Shown piece by piece: positions 23,279 through 35,457 of a stretch of 64,000 bases of DNA (position 1 is the first letter of the stretch; each line of letters begins with the position of its first letter). The notes beneath the pieces are model-generated. The model was not told where the DNA came from. It was given only the letters and a program-made list of their open reading frames with translations, and did not search any database. The stretch lies in NCBI RefSeq assembly GCF_025766255.1, contig NW_026516696.1, forward strand, positions 1-64,000, read 5' to 3'. The position numbers and the translations under genes are program-made. This stretch comes from Zychaea mexicana (taxonomy: Eukaryota > Mucoromycota > Mucoromycetes > Mucorales > Lichtheimiaceae).

Positions 23279-25663
23279 TCAAGAATGGCCTAGTCGCCGT
23301 GCAGCTGAAGATAAACTCATGCCCTTTTGACCAACAGCATCTAACTGTTGCATAAAACTGATTTGGAAAGAGATGTTTTTAGTTAGTTGTGCTGTTACCT
23401 TATCGCAAGCTTTTAAATAGCATCCAACCTTACCTTGATGAATTATGAATGCACGTTCCTCCTAGCACAACTCGAACACCTGGCGTTGCTGCATTTAATT
23501 GTGCCACATAGCGCGCTTCTTCAAATGTCGCACCTCCAACAATGAACACAAAGATGTCTTGTGCTCTAGAAGGAAAAGAAATTAGAATATTATTGTTTGG
23601 ATTACCTGGTGTTTGTACCACATTTGAAAAAAAACAGTATAGTTTATACCTTTCACGAATTGCCTGTGATTGCCCACTCACAAACGGATAGCTGGTTTCC
23701 TTCAAACGTGCATTAATCAACATATCCAATGTCTCTCCTAACAATGGAGTATGCTGCGTGTACACATTTTCAACACCCTTTAATCCTTTCAACACGTTTC
23801 GTCCACGAGATAGGAAAGTTTGATTCGAAAACAGATCATCTTGACGTTGCTCTGAACCGGCGTACATCAGTACAGATGCGACCAGCTATAAACAGTTCTT
23901 AAGCCTCTCTCTATCTCCCTTCTTGCGTCGTTATTTTGATATCCAGAGGTAACAACAACAACTTACTGCACTCTTCTTTTCGCTCACGCCAACTCGATCC
24001 AGCAAATCGATTAGCGATTTGATCGCATTGTTTGGCGTCCGTTCGTAGCGTAAAGCATAAAGTAACACCAACCGCACCTTTGCATCCTCCGCTATCTGAT
24101 CACTCTCCAACATCTTTTGTACGTTCTGTTTGTAATGAACATGATCAGTAGCTATTCTCTGTTGGAAATAAAGCAAAGCAGACGTTCCCCCAATATTTTT
24201 TTCTTTTACCTTGAGATCGCTATTATGATTCTCGTTACATGCCAAGCCTTGTTCCAGTTCACTAATCTCCAGCAGATGTTCTTGAGAGACTCGTCTACTC
24301 AACTCACTGACGAGAGCAACGTGCTTGGATACATTGCCGGATAGCTTACGAAACTCTGGATATTCTTCGACGAATCGTTTCATATCCGCAATCGATTCAA
24401 TGTTCATATTGGATTTCGTCTTGGATTGGTATTCATCTACGTATTGCTTGATGTTGGCACCCAAGTCGCCGAGGTTGAGGTACATGGATTTCTTAAAGAA
24501 TGGATCTTGATCGGCGGACAAAACAATTTCCTGATATCCAACATGTGTAAGTGTATTCATCTCAACTTTCTTGAATGACTTTTTTTTTTCTACCAGAAAT
24601 ATCCTGATCAAGTACCTTTAGCTCGTTTCGGACATCAGGAACGTCCGAAAGATCCACTCGACCATGGTGAATGCCAATCAAGTCGTGTACCATGGCTTGG
24701 TAGGTCCATTGAGACAAGAGGGGAGTAACAGGATCATTGCGACGGTCGAGGATAAGTAAAACAGGTGGGGTATCGGGTCTTCTAAAATCGAATAACTGGC
24801 CCTCGCGCTGAATGTTTTTCTGGACTTCCTGCGCAAGCTGTCTGGCCATCGGGCTAGCAGTTTCGTAGCGGATAACTGGTTTCTTTTTCAAGCTCAATAA
24901 TACAGAGCATATGCCGCGTACGGATTGCTGGAATGCGTCTGTGCTCCAAGTAGTTATAGATTCGCCAAAAAGGTTACGTCCGTCCATGCCCAAAGAAAAT
25001 AGGTCGGAATTAATGGCGAGGTAGTCGCCAAAGTATTCCTGCACAACCAAAAGTTAATATCCGTAGTAAAGTATACATCCATCATTTACAAAATACGCGC
25101 TTCTACACACGCGCATAATCAAAACCCTGTCCTTTTACCTGAACTTCTCGTACTACTTCATGCTCATCAATCTCGGCCAGCCGTTCGATATCCGATTTAT
25201 TTAAAGTATTGCTAAAATCTATGTACCCTTCTTCGTTAGATACACATAAAACGTATGTGATGTTTAAAAAGCATACAGATATAATAGTCGCCATAAGCTG
25301 GTTCGCGTAGTTCGTCAATCAAATATCGTAACGATTCGGGTGTTGGACGTAAAAAGCATATACACTTGAGATGTCGCATCTTGTCGCGATTACGGTTGTC
25401 GATGCGATCAATAAGATAACATTCTTTTGTAAGCAATGTAGATTGTGTTGTAGCGAGTGATACAACTGGCGTCTATTTGTAGCGAAACAGAGTAAGCGTG
25501 TAATCATTGAGCTTTTTTTTTATTTTTGCATAATCGTACTCGCAAGGGAAGAAAGGAGAGGAAATATATTTACCGTGTCTGTATCAAGTAATAATGCCTT
25601 CATGCCGGGGACTTCATTGACCATTTTGTCCACATAATGCTGGACAGCCTTCACTAAATCCAT
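23279..25663 (-). CDS. VPS45: Sec1/Munc18-family vesicle fusion protein Vps45
   Basis: Nine exons on the minus strand (25574-25663, 25277-25472, 25139-25218, 24616-25038, 24210-24530, 23967-24125, 23650-23885, 23434-23565, 23279-23357) give 571 residues (yeast 577). Vps45 clasps syntaxins of the Tlg2/Pep12 type and chaperones SNARE assembly at trans-Golgi network and endosomes. The typical SM pattern is visible: MDLVKAVQHYVDKM start, GMKALLLDTDTTPVVSL, CICFLRPTPESLRYLIDEL, FSNTLNKSDIERLAE, PVLLILDRRNDPVTPLL, QWTYQAMVHDLIGI, and near the end DIFVFIVGGATFEEAR with VVLGGTCIHNS. A short C-terminal exon adds a tail ending RRLGHS. Nothing is missing. Confidence 0.96.
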
Positions 25664-25974
25664 TCTATATTAATTGTTTAAATAAAGACGACAGAAAGTG
25701 TTCGAGGTGATGGTACCTTGCATTCATTCGCTGAGCTTCATATCTCTCAGAATTCAGCTAGGTTGCCACGTGCCCATATCAATTTTACATTTGAATTTGC
25801 TGCGCTTTATTTTATACATGAGTATGACAGATGCAAAAAAAAAAAGACAAGTTGTTGGAAGGTTTTGATAGGTGAGTGAGAAATTGTAGGTGCGTGAGTA
25901 AGTGTGAGTGCAAGTGCGAGTATGTGCGCTAGGGTATAAAGAAAAAGAATAAAAAGGGAGAATGTTTTTTGTTT
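25664..25974 (-). promoter_or_regulatory. VPS45 upstream region / ASE1 3' end
   Basis: 311 bp between the ASE1 stop and the VPS45 start, both genes on the minus strand. It must hold the VPS45 promoter. A GTGAGTG-type run occurs at 25,872-25,925. No other feature is seen. Confidence 0.5.
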
Positions 25975-26146
25975 TCAGCACGTTGATACGGCAGATATGG
26001 ATGATGCTTCTATGTGAGATGCCATGGATGATTCCAATTCTTCGCCATCACTGTTGCCTTGATCCGAACTACCAATATTACTCCATTGACTGTTGCTTGG
26101 TGATGAATGCTGTTGTTGATTGCTAGCTACATTGTTAAGGCCAGCT

Positions 26147-26183
<37 letters not shown>

Positions 26184-29100
26184 AAGCAGTGGTACCATGT
26201 TCCATGTTGTTTGCTTTTACTGGACACGGTATACGACTTCTTTTGTTGTTGTTCACATACTCGTGCTTTGAAGCTGGCTCAGCGGGTGGCGTGGGTGGCA
26301 TATATTTTGCATTAGATAGTAACTGAGTAAACGTTGATTTAGAGCTACGGGGTGTTGCCAGTTCGCTTTTGCTCGAGTGGCGAATAAGTGATCTACGTTT
26401 AGCGGGAGGAGGAGGTATTGACGTGGGCGAAGGAGGACATTTGTTGTTGCTGTAGTTTCCGGTGCTATTAGTTCTACTGGATGCATTGCTACTCATGTTA
26501 TTTTTTATGGGTGAGTTTGGTGCTACGTTGAGAGTTGCAGCGCGTAGTTTTGATCGAGAATCTTTTCGCGTGATAGCGGATGAAGATGGTTTTGGATCCG
26601 TATTTAAAAAGCCAAAGAAGGTTTGGTTGGCAGTACGATCGGCAATTTCGTCACGCTAATTTGTATGGGTTAGATATAAAGGATGGTGAGAAAATTAACC
26701 GTGAAAATATCTACAGAAGACTCGCTTCTTTTGATTTGTTTTTTTCAAACTCGTTTCTATGATTGCTATTACTTACGAGAGTATCCAAGTATCTACAGTG
26801 ATCGTAAATAAATGGCTTTCCAGAGACACGCTCAAACTCTTGTACGGCTTTTAGGAGGGCATCATCGAGCATCAGAAGTGTAGGGAAACATGTTTTCCTC
26901 CATCGCTCCTCTTCAACGAGCTGGAACGATGATTGGAACAATCTTTTTGGGTCTGAGGCTGTCTTTTCAAAATCGATCATTTTCTAAGAAAAGAAACCAG
27001 GGGGAATGGAACACCCCCAGCATGTGTTTGTGTAAGCAGATATGCTAATTGTGTCGCAGCTATTCCTTTTTACCTGTATAAGTTCTCTTCGTTGCTTCAT
27101 TAACCGTGCTACGGTTATTGCTTTGGGCTGTACACGTTGTAGATATTTGATGTGTTCGTCAACCAGTAAGTGAACCTCATCCATCGTGTCGGCTAACATC
27201 ATGTACATGTACGAAACATTGTTAGAAGACCGCAGACAATATGTCACTTTCTTTCATCGTAAAATGTGCCCCACGAGCTTTACCTTTTTCATGCAACTTG
27301 GCGATAAATTCAACACGTTCTTTTTGCGTTAATAGCGCTTTATCCCACAGATCCTCGAGCTTCTCCCTGAACTGAAAATCGGAACAGGAAGATAGAAAGG
27401 GGGCAGGTTTTAGTACATCATCAGTAGCTCGAATAGTAAAGGAGAGTGAAAAAGAAAAATTGGGCAAGTAATGGAGTTTTACCTTGTCAATATATTCTTC
27501 TGCCATTTTGCGTACTACATCTTTGAGCTCATCGAATTCACCACGTAACTAGTCACAACAGTTAGTACCAATTGCATACATGTGTACAGTATGAAGACGT
27601 AAAGATGTCGAAGAGTGTTTTGTTTGTTACTATAATTATCATTGTTATTGTTTACCTCTTGCAAATACGCGCCGCTCAGGGATGGGCGTAGGATCAATCG
27701 TTTGTTGGTTGGCGTTTTGATTTCGTCATAAATCGTATTGATACTTTTTACATATCTGTTGTATCGTTCTAGTCGAAGCTTATAAATGTCATGAAGTTCG
27801 ATGACTTTCGCTTTGAGCACCTCAATTGATTCTGCCGACCGTAAATGATTATTGTCATCTTTGACATGATTGTAGTAGATCCAGCAATAACCATCGTCAT
27901 TGCCATCATCTACTGCTTCTACTATTTGTCGATCCCCTTCTCCTCTTTGGCCGGATGTCTTCTTGTGGGAGTTAATGAGGTCGGCGAGGATGGGTACCTC
28001 GTCGATTTGAAAGATATCTGTGTCCACAGGAACAGTTGAAAACAGATGTTCTAAACCATGATCGATAAGATCGTTTGTATCTGGAGTGATGTCTAGCACA
28101 GTCCAATAATAATGAATTTTTCGTGCGGATTCTTCGAAATCGTATCGACGCGTGGCCTGATAGAAAGAAGTAGTTTGAGTTTTTGTTTTTGTTTTGTGTA
28201 CGTGTACTGAGAAATCGTAAATAGCACGTTACTTGTTTTTGAAGTAAATCACGCAAGGCGCAACTGATCTGCAATATCGTTTTTCCCCCGAATATTTTAG
28301 GAGTTTCAGGTTTAAAAAAAAATAAGGGGAAAGACAAGGAGTTGAGGGAGCATAAGATGTAAGGATTAGGACTTTGTACACATACACACACTCACACATC
28401 TATCGTCATACCCCACTAGAACACCAAGCTCTTTTTTGTTGCTGTTGCTATCTGCTAACATACCGATTGCACTGTTCCCCAACTTAGTTCTTCTTCGTAT
28501 TCCTGCAAAATATAAAAGATGGCACAAACATCAAAAGTCAGTGGGCTTCTTTCTTATTTTTATGCAAAAGCATAAAGTGAAGAAGCTGGAACGAATGGGT
28601 TACCTGATATGGTTTGAAAGGATTATGTGCTTCCAGTTGGGCTGATAACACAACAATTCGTTCCAGCCAGCCTTTTACATGTGAACGTCGTCTGTAAATC
28701 TCCTATATGAAGTTGCGTGTACTGTAAGAGAGAAGAAACAAGTGCTTTTTGTTTTTCTTTGTGAACATTCCAAACGGAAAGATTATCATCTCTTATGCAT
28801 ACATGAGTCAGTCTGGAGTCTAATTCGAGTAATGTTTTTTGCCGGGCAAACGTCGGGTGTGACAAAGAGGACATTGGTATCATGACATCGTCGAATAATC
28901 CCTCTTTGCACAAGTCGGATGTCAAGATATTTTCAATGGACACTCCTAAAATGCTGCAAGAGTATTCGATGTTTGCCTAATGGTTAATGTTGTTGTAGTA
29001 GTAGTAGTAGTACATGATATGATAAAGTTCGTGTTAATATCGTAGATACAGAGATATTTATCGTTAGCATAGTCTAATATAGTGGAGGCTTGGAACTATG

Positions 29101-29521
29101 GTATCTTTGTTATGCATCCCAACCGTGAGGGTATACACAGCCCCTCTACTCTCTTTCTCTCTCTCTGTGTGTGTATCTCACTACCTAGTACTATAGCACA
29201 ATTCCCCTTCCTAGACAGTAATAGATAAATTATTACCATTATGTCCTCAATATCTGCACCAAGTAGCCGTCGTTGAAGTTCTTCATATTCAATCAATCGA
29301 TCCAGCTCATAATAGACGTACTGAAAATATGTTACAAATCAGTGTTGTTGTTTCCGTTGCTGGGCAGTAGTCTCAAAGGCGTAAAAAAGAAAAAGGAGAG
29401 CGTCTGTGTGTATAGACTTGCTTACCTGTAGCTTTAGAGACACTGTCGTGGAATCAAGAGGGGATCCGAGGGATGTCCAAAGGTAATTAAGTTTGTCAAT
29501 TTTGGCATGAAGGCACTCCAT
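25975..29521 (-). CDS. ASE1: Microtubule cross-linker Ase1/PRC1/MAP65
   Basis: Twelve exons on the minus strand (29426-29521, 29237-29320, 28803-28976, 28604-28702, 28464-28502, 28233-28268, 27656-28156, 27483-27548, 27284-27371, 27074-27192, 26777-26983, 25975-26655) give 729 residues; the S. pombe protein is of similar size. It bundles antiparallel microtubules at the spindle midzone. Long helical segments with family marks are seen (REKLEDLWDKALLTQKER, DEVHLLVDEHIKYLQ), and the spectrin/microtubule-binding core with RRELIQKMIDFEKTASDP, FQLVEEERWRK and FERVSGKPFIYDH. The C-terminal ~200 residues are basic and Ser/Thr-rich, with SPTSIPPPPAKRR and a pure poly-Thr run, as expected for a regulated tail with proline-directed kinase sites. 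The start at 29521 is the first Met in frame before conserved sequence. Confidence 0.9.
26147..26183 (+). repeat. Pure trinucleotide tract encoding poly-Thr in Ase1
   Basis: An uninterrupted GTA/TAG repeat, read as ACT codons on the minus strand, encodes about 12 threonines in the Ase1 tail. Use of a single codon suggests recent slippage. Confidence 0.85.
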
Positions 29522-30858
29522 TGAATTCGTTTCCGGAGGAGGAGGAGGAGTAAGACGACGACGGCGAGAAGAACGACGACGAGCGAAGGAGGTTTGAATA
29601 AGCTGCAGTCGTTGTTGCTGAAGGTGGTTGTTAATGAGTCTCCTCGCAAAAATAAAACAAGGTGGTTGTTGGAAGAAAAAAAACGGAAAGAGTAAGAAAA
29701 AAAAAAGAGCAAGAGAGAAAGCTGCGTGTTTAAGATGCTGTGTGGGACTGATTTGGTGCCTGCGGACAAATATTATTATATTACTGCTGGCTGCACCTGC
29801 ACTGTGTGTATCTAAAATTCATTTCATTTGCTGTGACTTTTTAGGGATAGGTCCAAGTGCTCAATAGTGTGACACAGACTTTGAACCATGCGGATGTAAT
29901 TTTATTATTACCATTTGACATCCAATGCTATTCTGTCACACACACACACACCCTCTCTCTCTCTCTGTGTATGGTCACCACGCGATTGATTGCACCCCCA
30001 CTGCTGTTCTGCTGCCCCTCCCCCAACTTGAATTTTATCATTTCATGTTGCCTACTTATCGGTCACCTAGTTAAAACAAAAAGTGGGCAGTTGCCCTGGT
30101 TACAAATTCACTTGTTGGAGCAGTAACAATTTAACAAATCCGGAAATTGAACAACAATGATTTGTTAAGGAAATAACAGCATACATTTGAGGTCTCCCAA
30201 TCTTCATTTAACCCACCTGATCGACCAATTCTTGTCGCTATTCAACGACGGTCATTCATGCTCATAAAAGCCATTTAAATTAAAGTAGTAAAACTATTCA
30301 TGATGATAAATTACTTGTGATATTCGTTGTCACAAAAGTGGATATCTATTATGCCATCGACGTAGCACACTTTATAGTTTCGGTAAGTGTGACACCTTAG
30401 AATATATGCATTATTAACTGAGGTGTCGATCATTTGTATATATTATTGACTGGTTTTCCCAGAAAAGCAACGATAGACATCTTATTGCTGGCCGCTATGT
30501 AACATAAATTCAAGCGTGATCGTTGTCAATCATAAGCATATAATCCAAACTTGCCAAAATCGACAAAAAACAACAACATCAAAATCATCGTGGTGACAGG
30601 TATAAATGTGATTGATTGTTCGCGGAAGGGAGCGGAACTGCCTGCGCAACAGCATTGTATATCTGGTAAGAATGGGAATTTCTTTTTATTCCAGAGACAC
30701 TTTTTTTTGGTTTAAAGAATGACGGTATAAAGAGTATTTACATTGGAGGAACACACCACGACACGATGAGGAACTGAGACGGTGAAAACAACCGTCATAA
30801 TAATATCAAGAGATGAAGGAGGAGAAGCGAAAGGGAGAAACACATAACTTGATCCTAG
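29522..30858 (-). promoter_or_regulatory. ASE1 upstream region and DDB1 3' end
   Basis: 1.3 kb without a recognised gene. Contents: GGA/GAC-rich repeats at 29,535-29,590, CA/CT microsatellite at 29,937-29,968, and AT-rich DNA at 30,120-30,540 with the motif CATTTATACG-like A/T tracts. No conserved reading frame was found. Confidence 0.45.
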
Positions 30859-33800
30859 TTAGACGCCACGATTCATATTGCTTATCGTCACGTCAAGCTC
30901 TCGGGCAGTACATGAAAGAGGTTCTCCGCGACCTTCTCCTTGAATAACTTTTTGCTTTTCCTCTGGCGTCAGCTTGAGATAGTTTTCAATCAGATCACCG
31001 TCAATAAAGTTGCGCATCTCACTTGTCTTTGTTGAATTTTTGAACATGCGCCAGCTGTGATGATCAAAGTTGCCAATACTCTGCACCACTGATAAGAGGT
31101 TTGTTTGCACCAGAGACAAGAACTTGTACTCCTCCTCGGTAAGTGATCGAATTGCACCAATGGCACCATTGGCAGTCGCGTATAGCACGTTGGTTACAGG
31201 CGGCCGACGCTCAGCCCCTGCTTTTGTCGCCCATTGTGATAATGATCCTACATGGCCCAGAATGAAATCAATCACACTTTTTCTCTCTCTTTTGATAAAT
31301 TAAAAATCTTTTCGGTTTGGTAAAGACATAGATTTACCTTCACGGAAGCAGTTGACTTGATCACCAAGATGATATTCGCCTACTATATCTAAATGCATCG
31401 AATGCGCAGAATCATCTTCACTGTCAATTTCCGCTGTTCGCTTTGCCGTGAAGAGGTTGTAATATGTCTCTGCACCAAGGAAGATATCATCTTGTAATAT
31501 TTTGACGCACGTCATCCAACATGGACTATAATCAGCAGCGACCTTTTGGAAAGTAGCATTGGAGGGGTCTTGTAGTTTGACTAATGACATGGAGCGGATC
31601 ATATCACCCACAAGAATAAATTCGCCTCGAGTGTCAATGCTCAATGCTTCGACATTGGCATGCAGCTTCATATCGAGGCTCAATCTGCTGCCGGATTCTT
31701 CGTCAAGTTTGAGTTTTTCAAGGTAATATAGCTGCATATACATATATTATGTTAGCATGTAAGGTGATACTGATGAAAGCCAAAGAAAAGAAGAAAAACT
31801 CACGGAGCCTTCTACTGCAGCAATTATGGAGCCCATGAATGGTTTTATACAGTATACTACGCCAGGTACATTAAATGCATCCACTAGCTTGTATTCGCCC
31901 GTAGGTGCGACTTGGTAAGCAAGGATTCTACCCGTAAGTTGTGTTTCTTCCTCGTTGTGTGTAATAGCCGTTCCCACAAACACAAATTCCTGTTCAAGAT
32001 CGTCAATGTATGCGGTAGTTATGCTTTCGACCAGCTCTTGCTCGAGAAGAGCATGGGAGTCCAGCACTATATATATATATTGTTAAATGTCGTCATCTAT
32101 ATTCACAATAGCAAATTTTTCCTTCTTCGGGAGCATATTGTAACAGCAATAAATGAGAGTGCGTTTGCATCATTTCATTTTACCTTGAAAAGTTCTTGCA
32201 TCAAATATACGTAACCATCCTTTTGAGTATTCTGAGCCATTGTCTTGATTTCGAACGGTTCGTGAAGTACCCACTGCAATTGTTTTCGAATGATCGTGGT
32301 ATGCCAGACGTTGGCCCATCTGATCATCCAATGGAACTTTGGTGTAATGTAACTTTCTCATAGGGTCTACCGTTCCAAACACAAGCTTATCACCCGTGCT
32401 AAGCAAGAGACATTTTCGCATAATTGTACTATTGAATGTCGTACATGCTCGGGCATCCTTATTTGTACAAGTTGAGGAATTGGTAAATTAATCTCATCTT
32501 GACTCCTTTGCCTGCCATCGAAACTCTTGCATACAAGAAAAAGATAGTCTAAAATCCTCGTAAATCTATCTGTATGTACATACCTTGAGATCGACAGCAG
32601 AATATATCAATTGTCCATGCTCACTTGTGATCATAGTGGGATGATCTGATGCAGCAAACACGCTCTTCTTGGCATCTTGGGATATGACGTGAAGACTGAC
32701 AGAATGCGTGCCAAGTGTAATTTCCTGTCGATTCGTGAACGACCCCTCATCAAGTGTATATGAAATCATTTGACCATCGCCTATATACAGATCAGTCACA
32801 CTATGTGAATACAGAATTCTGGCACATGCATCGGCAAACGGGAAAAAGAAAAGAGAGGAAAAAGAAAAGAGAGGAAAATTACCTAATGTCACCATAAGAT
32901 AATCAATCTTTTCTAAGCCCACGAGTAACACGGACCGTGGCACCAACTTGTCAGGAAGCACATCTTTTGCAACTACTTGTAATTCCGGTAGCCGTGCCAA
33001 TTGCAAATTTTCGCCACCCCATAGACCAATGGCGACGTAAGCAGCCGGAAGTGAGCCATCATCCACTGGGCTTATATCCAGACACGAAATTTCGCTCTCG
33101 AATTTCTTTGAGCTATAGATTGTAAACACACACGTACGATTTGATTAGTTTTTTTTTCTGAAACAGAATGTGTCATCGCTCTCCTAATTAATCCATATGG
33201 CTATACCTTTTTTCTGATAAACCATCGCCAGCAACTTGGATGTATACCAGGGTACCATTTCCGTGCGATACGACACACTGGGTTGCGTTGGCTGCTGCAA
33301 CAGTGATAACTTCGCCGGACGGTGGCTGCCATTCGCTCACTAGCTCGCCAGCAACATTGCTTTTGATCAAACGGACACTGGATGGCGTTATCTGGAGAAA
33401 CTTTCCTTCCGAAACCGATCCAACTGCTAAGGTCGTCTCGTTCATTCGCATTGCCGAAAATAGCTCCATCTCTTCCATCATCTTTTCGCCAGGCGGTATG
33501 TACAGCACACGTGTTTCGTGAACAGTTGATATAATCAAAACGTCGTCCACATCCCTACATATATTTTTCAGTTAAAAAAACACACACATCATTTACAATG
33601 AGAGAGAAAAAAAAATGATCGAGAGAAAAGCTTACTTTGACTTCAGTGACCATAATTTCTTGATCCCCGGGATTGGAAGTGCAGCTTGTTCGATAAACCC
33701 GACGCCTTCTTGTACAACACGTAGTGATCCATTATTCGGTCCTCCTGAACAGCATACCAAGGTTTGCTAATAGTACGAGGAGCCAAAAAAAAACCAGCGG

Positions 33801-35457
33801 GAAATGATGGTGTTGTTAGATGTGCTAGATCCAATTTGGCTTCACTGAATGGGATAACACTTACGCGTCCACGCTTGTCAAGGTCAAAGACACAAAAATC
33901 CACAATTGGGGATAAACTTGGCATTTCGTATATCACATCCAATAAAGTAGTATCGCCCACCCTCTCTTTTAGTTGGATCATGGATGAATCACCCAACGCA
34001 GATCCGATGAATACCATGTCGTCGCCGAGATAGGTGATGGAAGAGGCGACAGAAGTCTAATGAGAGATGCGGGTTTTAGAAAGCCAAAAACCATCCTACA
34101 TAGCACGCTCCCCCTAATTTCTCTTATTTACCTTTCCCAATAAGTTTACTGTCAAGTCAGATATATTGTTGCTGTAATTCATGGTAAGGTTCAAATGAAG
34201 CAGATTGCCAAAAGAATCGCCTATTAAGCATTCTGTAGTATTCGGCCCAAGGAACTCGTACCTGAATCGAATTACAAGAATGATGTATTAGATATCGCTC
34301 ATTTTTTTCCTTTTCATAGTATACATATCTCATAGTATACATACGCTGTGGGTACCATTGAGTTGATACTGGTTGATTTGCTTGTGTTGCGTGTATCCTC
34401 ACGCATATTATGATAAGTAATCATGAGCTCTCCAATGACGAGCAATCCACCATGAGGTGCAGGAACAGCGGCCAAAAAGTGATCACTCGAATCCACCTCG
34501 ATTTCTGCTACAATACCATTGCTTCGTCGATCAAACAGATCTCGCCCTTGCAGGTTGATTTCGTATGTCTTTATGCGTCGCACTTCCCTTTCATCCACAT
34601 AGAGTACCGCAACCACAGGCCGCTCTGGATTCTCCAACACCACCATTGACAAAATATGGCTTTCCGTTACCCTGTGTATCATACGGCCGTTCTTTTTTAG
34701 TTTAGACAACATGACCGCCCCCCCCCCCTTATCCAACAGCACACTACCTATAAGATTTACACTTTTGATCTGAATTACCTCACTGAGAACGGCTGGCTAT
34801 TCCCCACAGCCTTGCCTTTTCCTTTTGACGATTTGGGTGATTGGATAGGAAACACATGAAGGAATCCACCGTGAATACTGGCAATCACCACATCTTTCCT
34901 TGGTCTCGCTGTAATGATGATAGGGTCTTCCACCGGCCGTGTGATCTCGGGTTCGAGTTTTCCGGAACTGTCAGTGACCACAGACGAATTCACTGGGTCA
35001 TAGCTCAAGACACAATATTGATCTTGATCCGTAAGAATGAATAATGAGCAACGTTCTCGAGACTATAAAAATGTATGACAGAAGGAGTTAGCGGGAAAGA
35101 AGGAGACGCATAAAACTTGGTTTCCCCACCTCCTCCTTTTTTTTCATGTTGAATAGGCGTTCATTTACAGAGGCATTGCAAACAGCAAGGGATTCAACGC
35201 GACCAAAGACTCCAAATTCAAGTTCGAGTGATAATCCAGTACTGGTAATTTTATAGAATTCTATTCGTGTGCTCTTGCTTGTTTTTTGGACCGTGTCAGT
35301 GAGAGTGAAAATATAAAACGCAAAATGTTCCGATCAAAGCAAGGTAAGCGTACCTGACAATCAAACATTCTTCATTGGGAACGAGGAAATTGCCTCTTGC
35401 TGTACCATGGATCGCGGTTGGTGGCTGCGTAGTTGACACATAGTTATATTCGCTCAT
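30859..35457 (-). CDS. DDB1: DNA damage-binding protein 1, CRL4 adaptor Ddb1
   Basis: Fourteen exons on the minus strand (35354-35457, 35130-35277, 34779-35062, 34345-34671, 34132-34261, 33865-34056, 33636-33766, 33207-33554, 32883-33112, 32584-32780, 32184-32457, 31804-32066, 31338-31731, 30859-31247) give 1,136 residues against 1,140 in human. Ddb1 is the three-propeller adaptor that joins Cul4 to DCAF substrate receptors in the nucleus. It begins MSEYNYVSTTQPPTAIHG and aligns through the whole length: LFILTDQDQY, VVAVLYVDEREVRRIKTYE, MVFIGSALGDS, RVLYIPPGEK, ISCLDISPV, AIGLWGGEN, EFILVGDMIRSM, FLGAETYYNLF, and the C-terminal FIDGDLIENYLKLTPE block. Intron 3 (34672-34778) contains a nine-base G tract. 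No missing block was found. Confidence 0.97.

Noticed and set aside
29150..29175. CT/GT microsatellite in an ASE1 intron as a possible regulatory element
   Set aside because: Simple repeats of this kind are frequent in introns and leaders here and show nothing specific.
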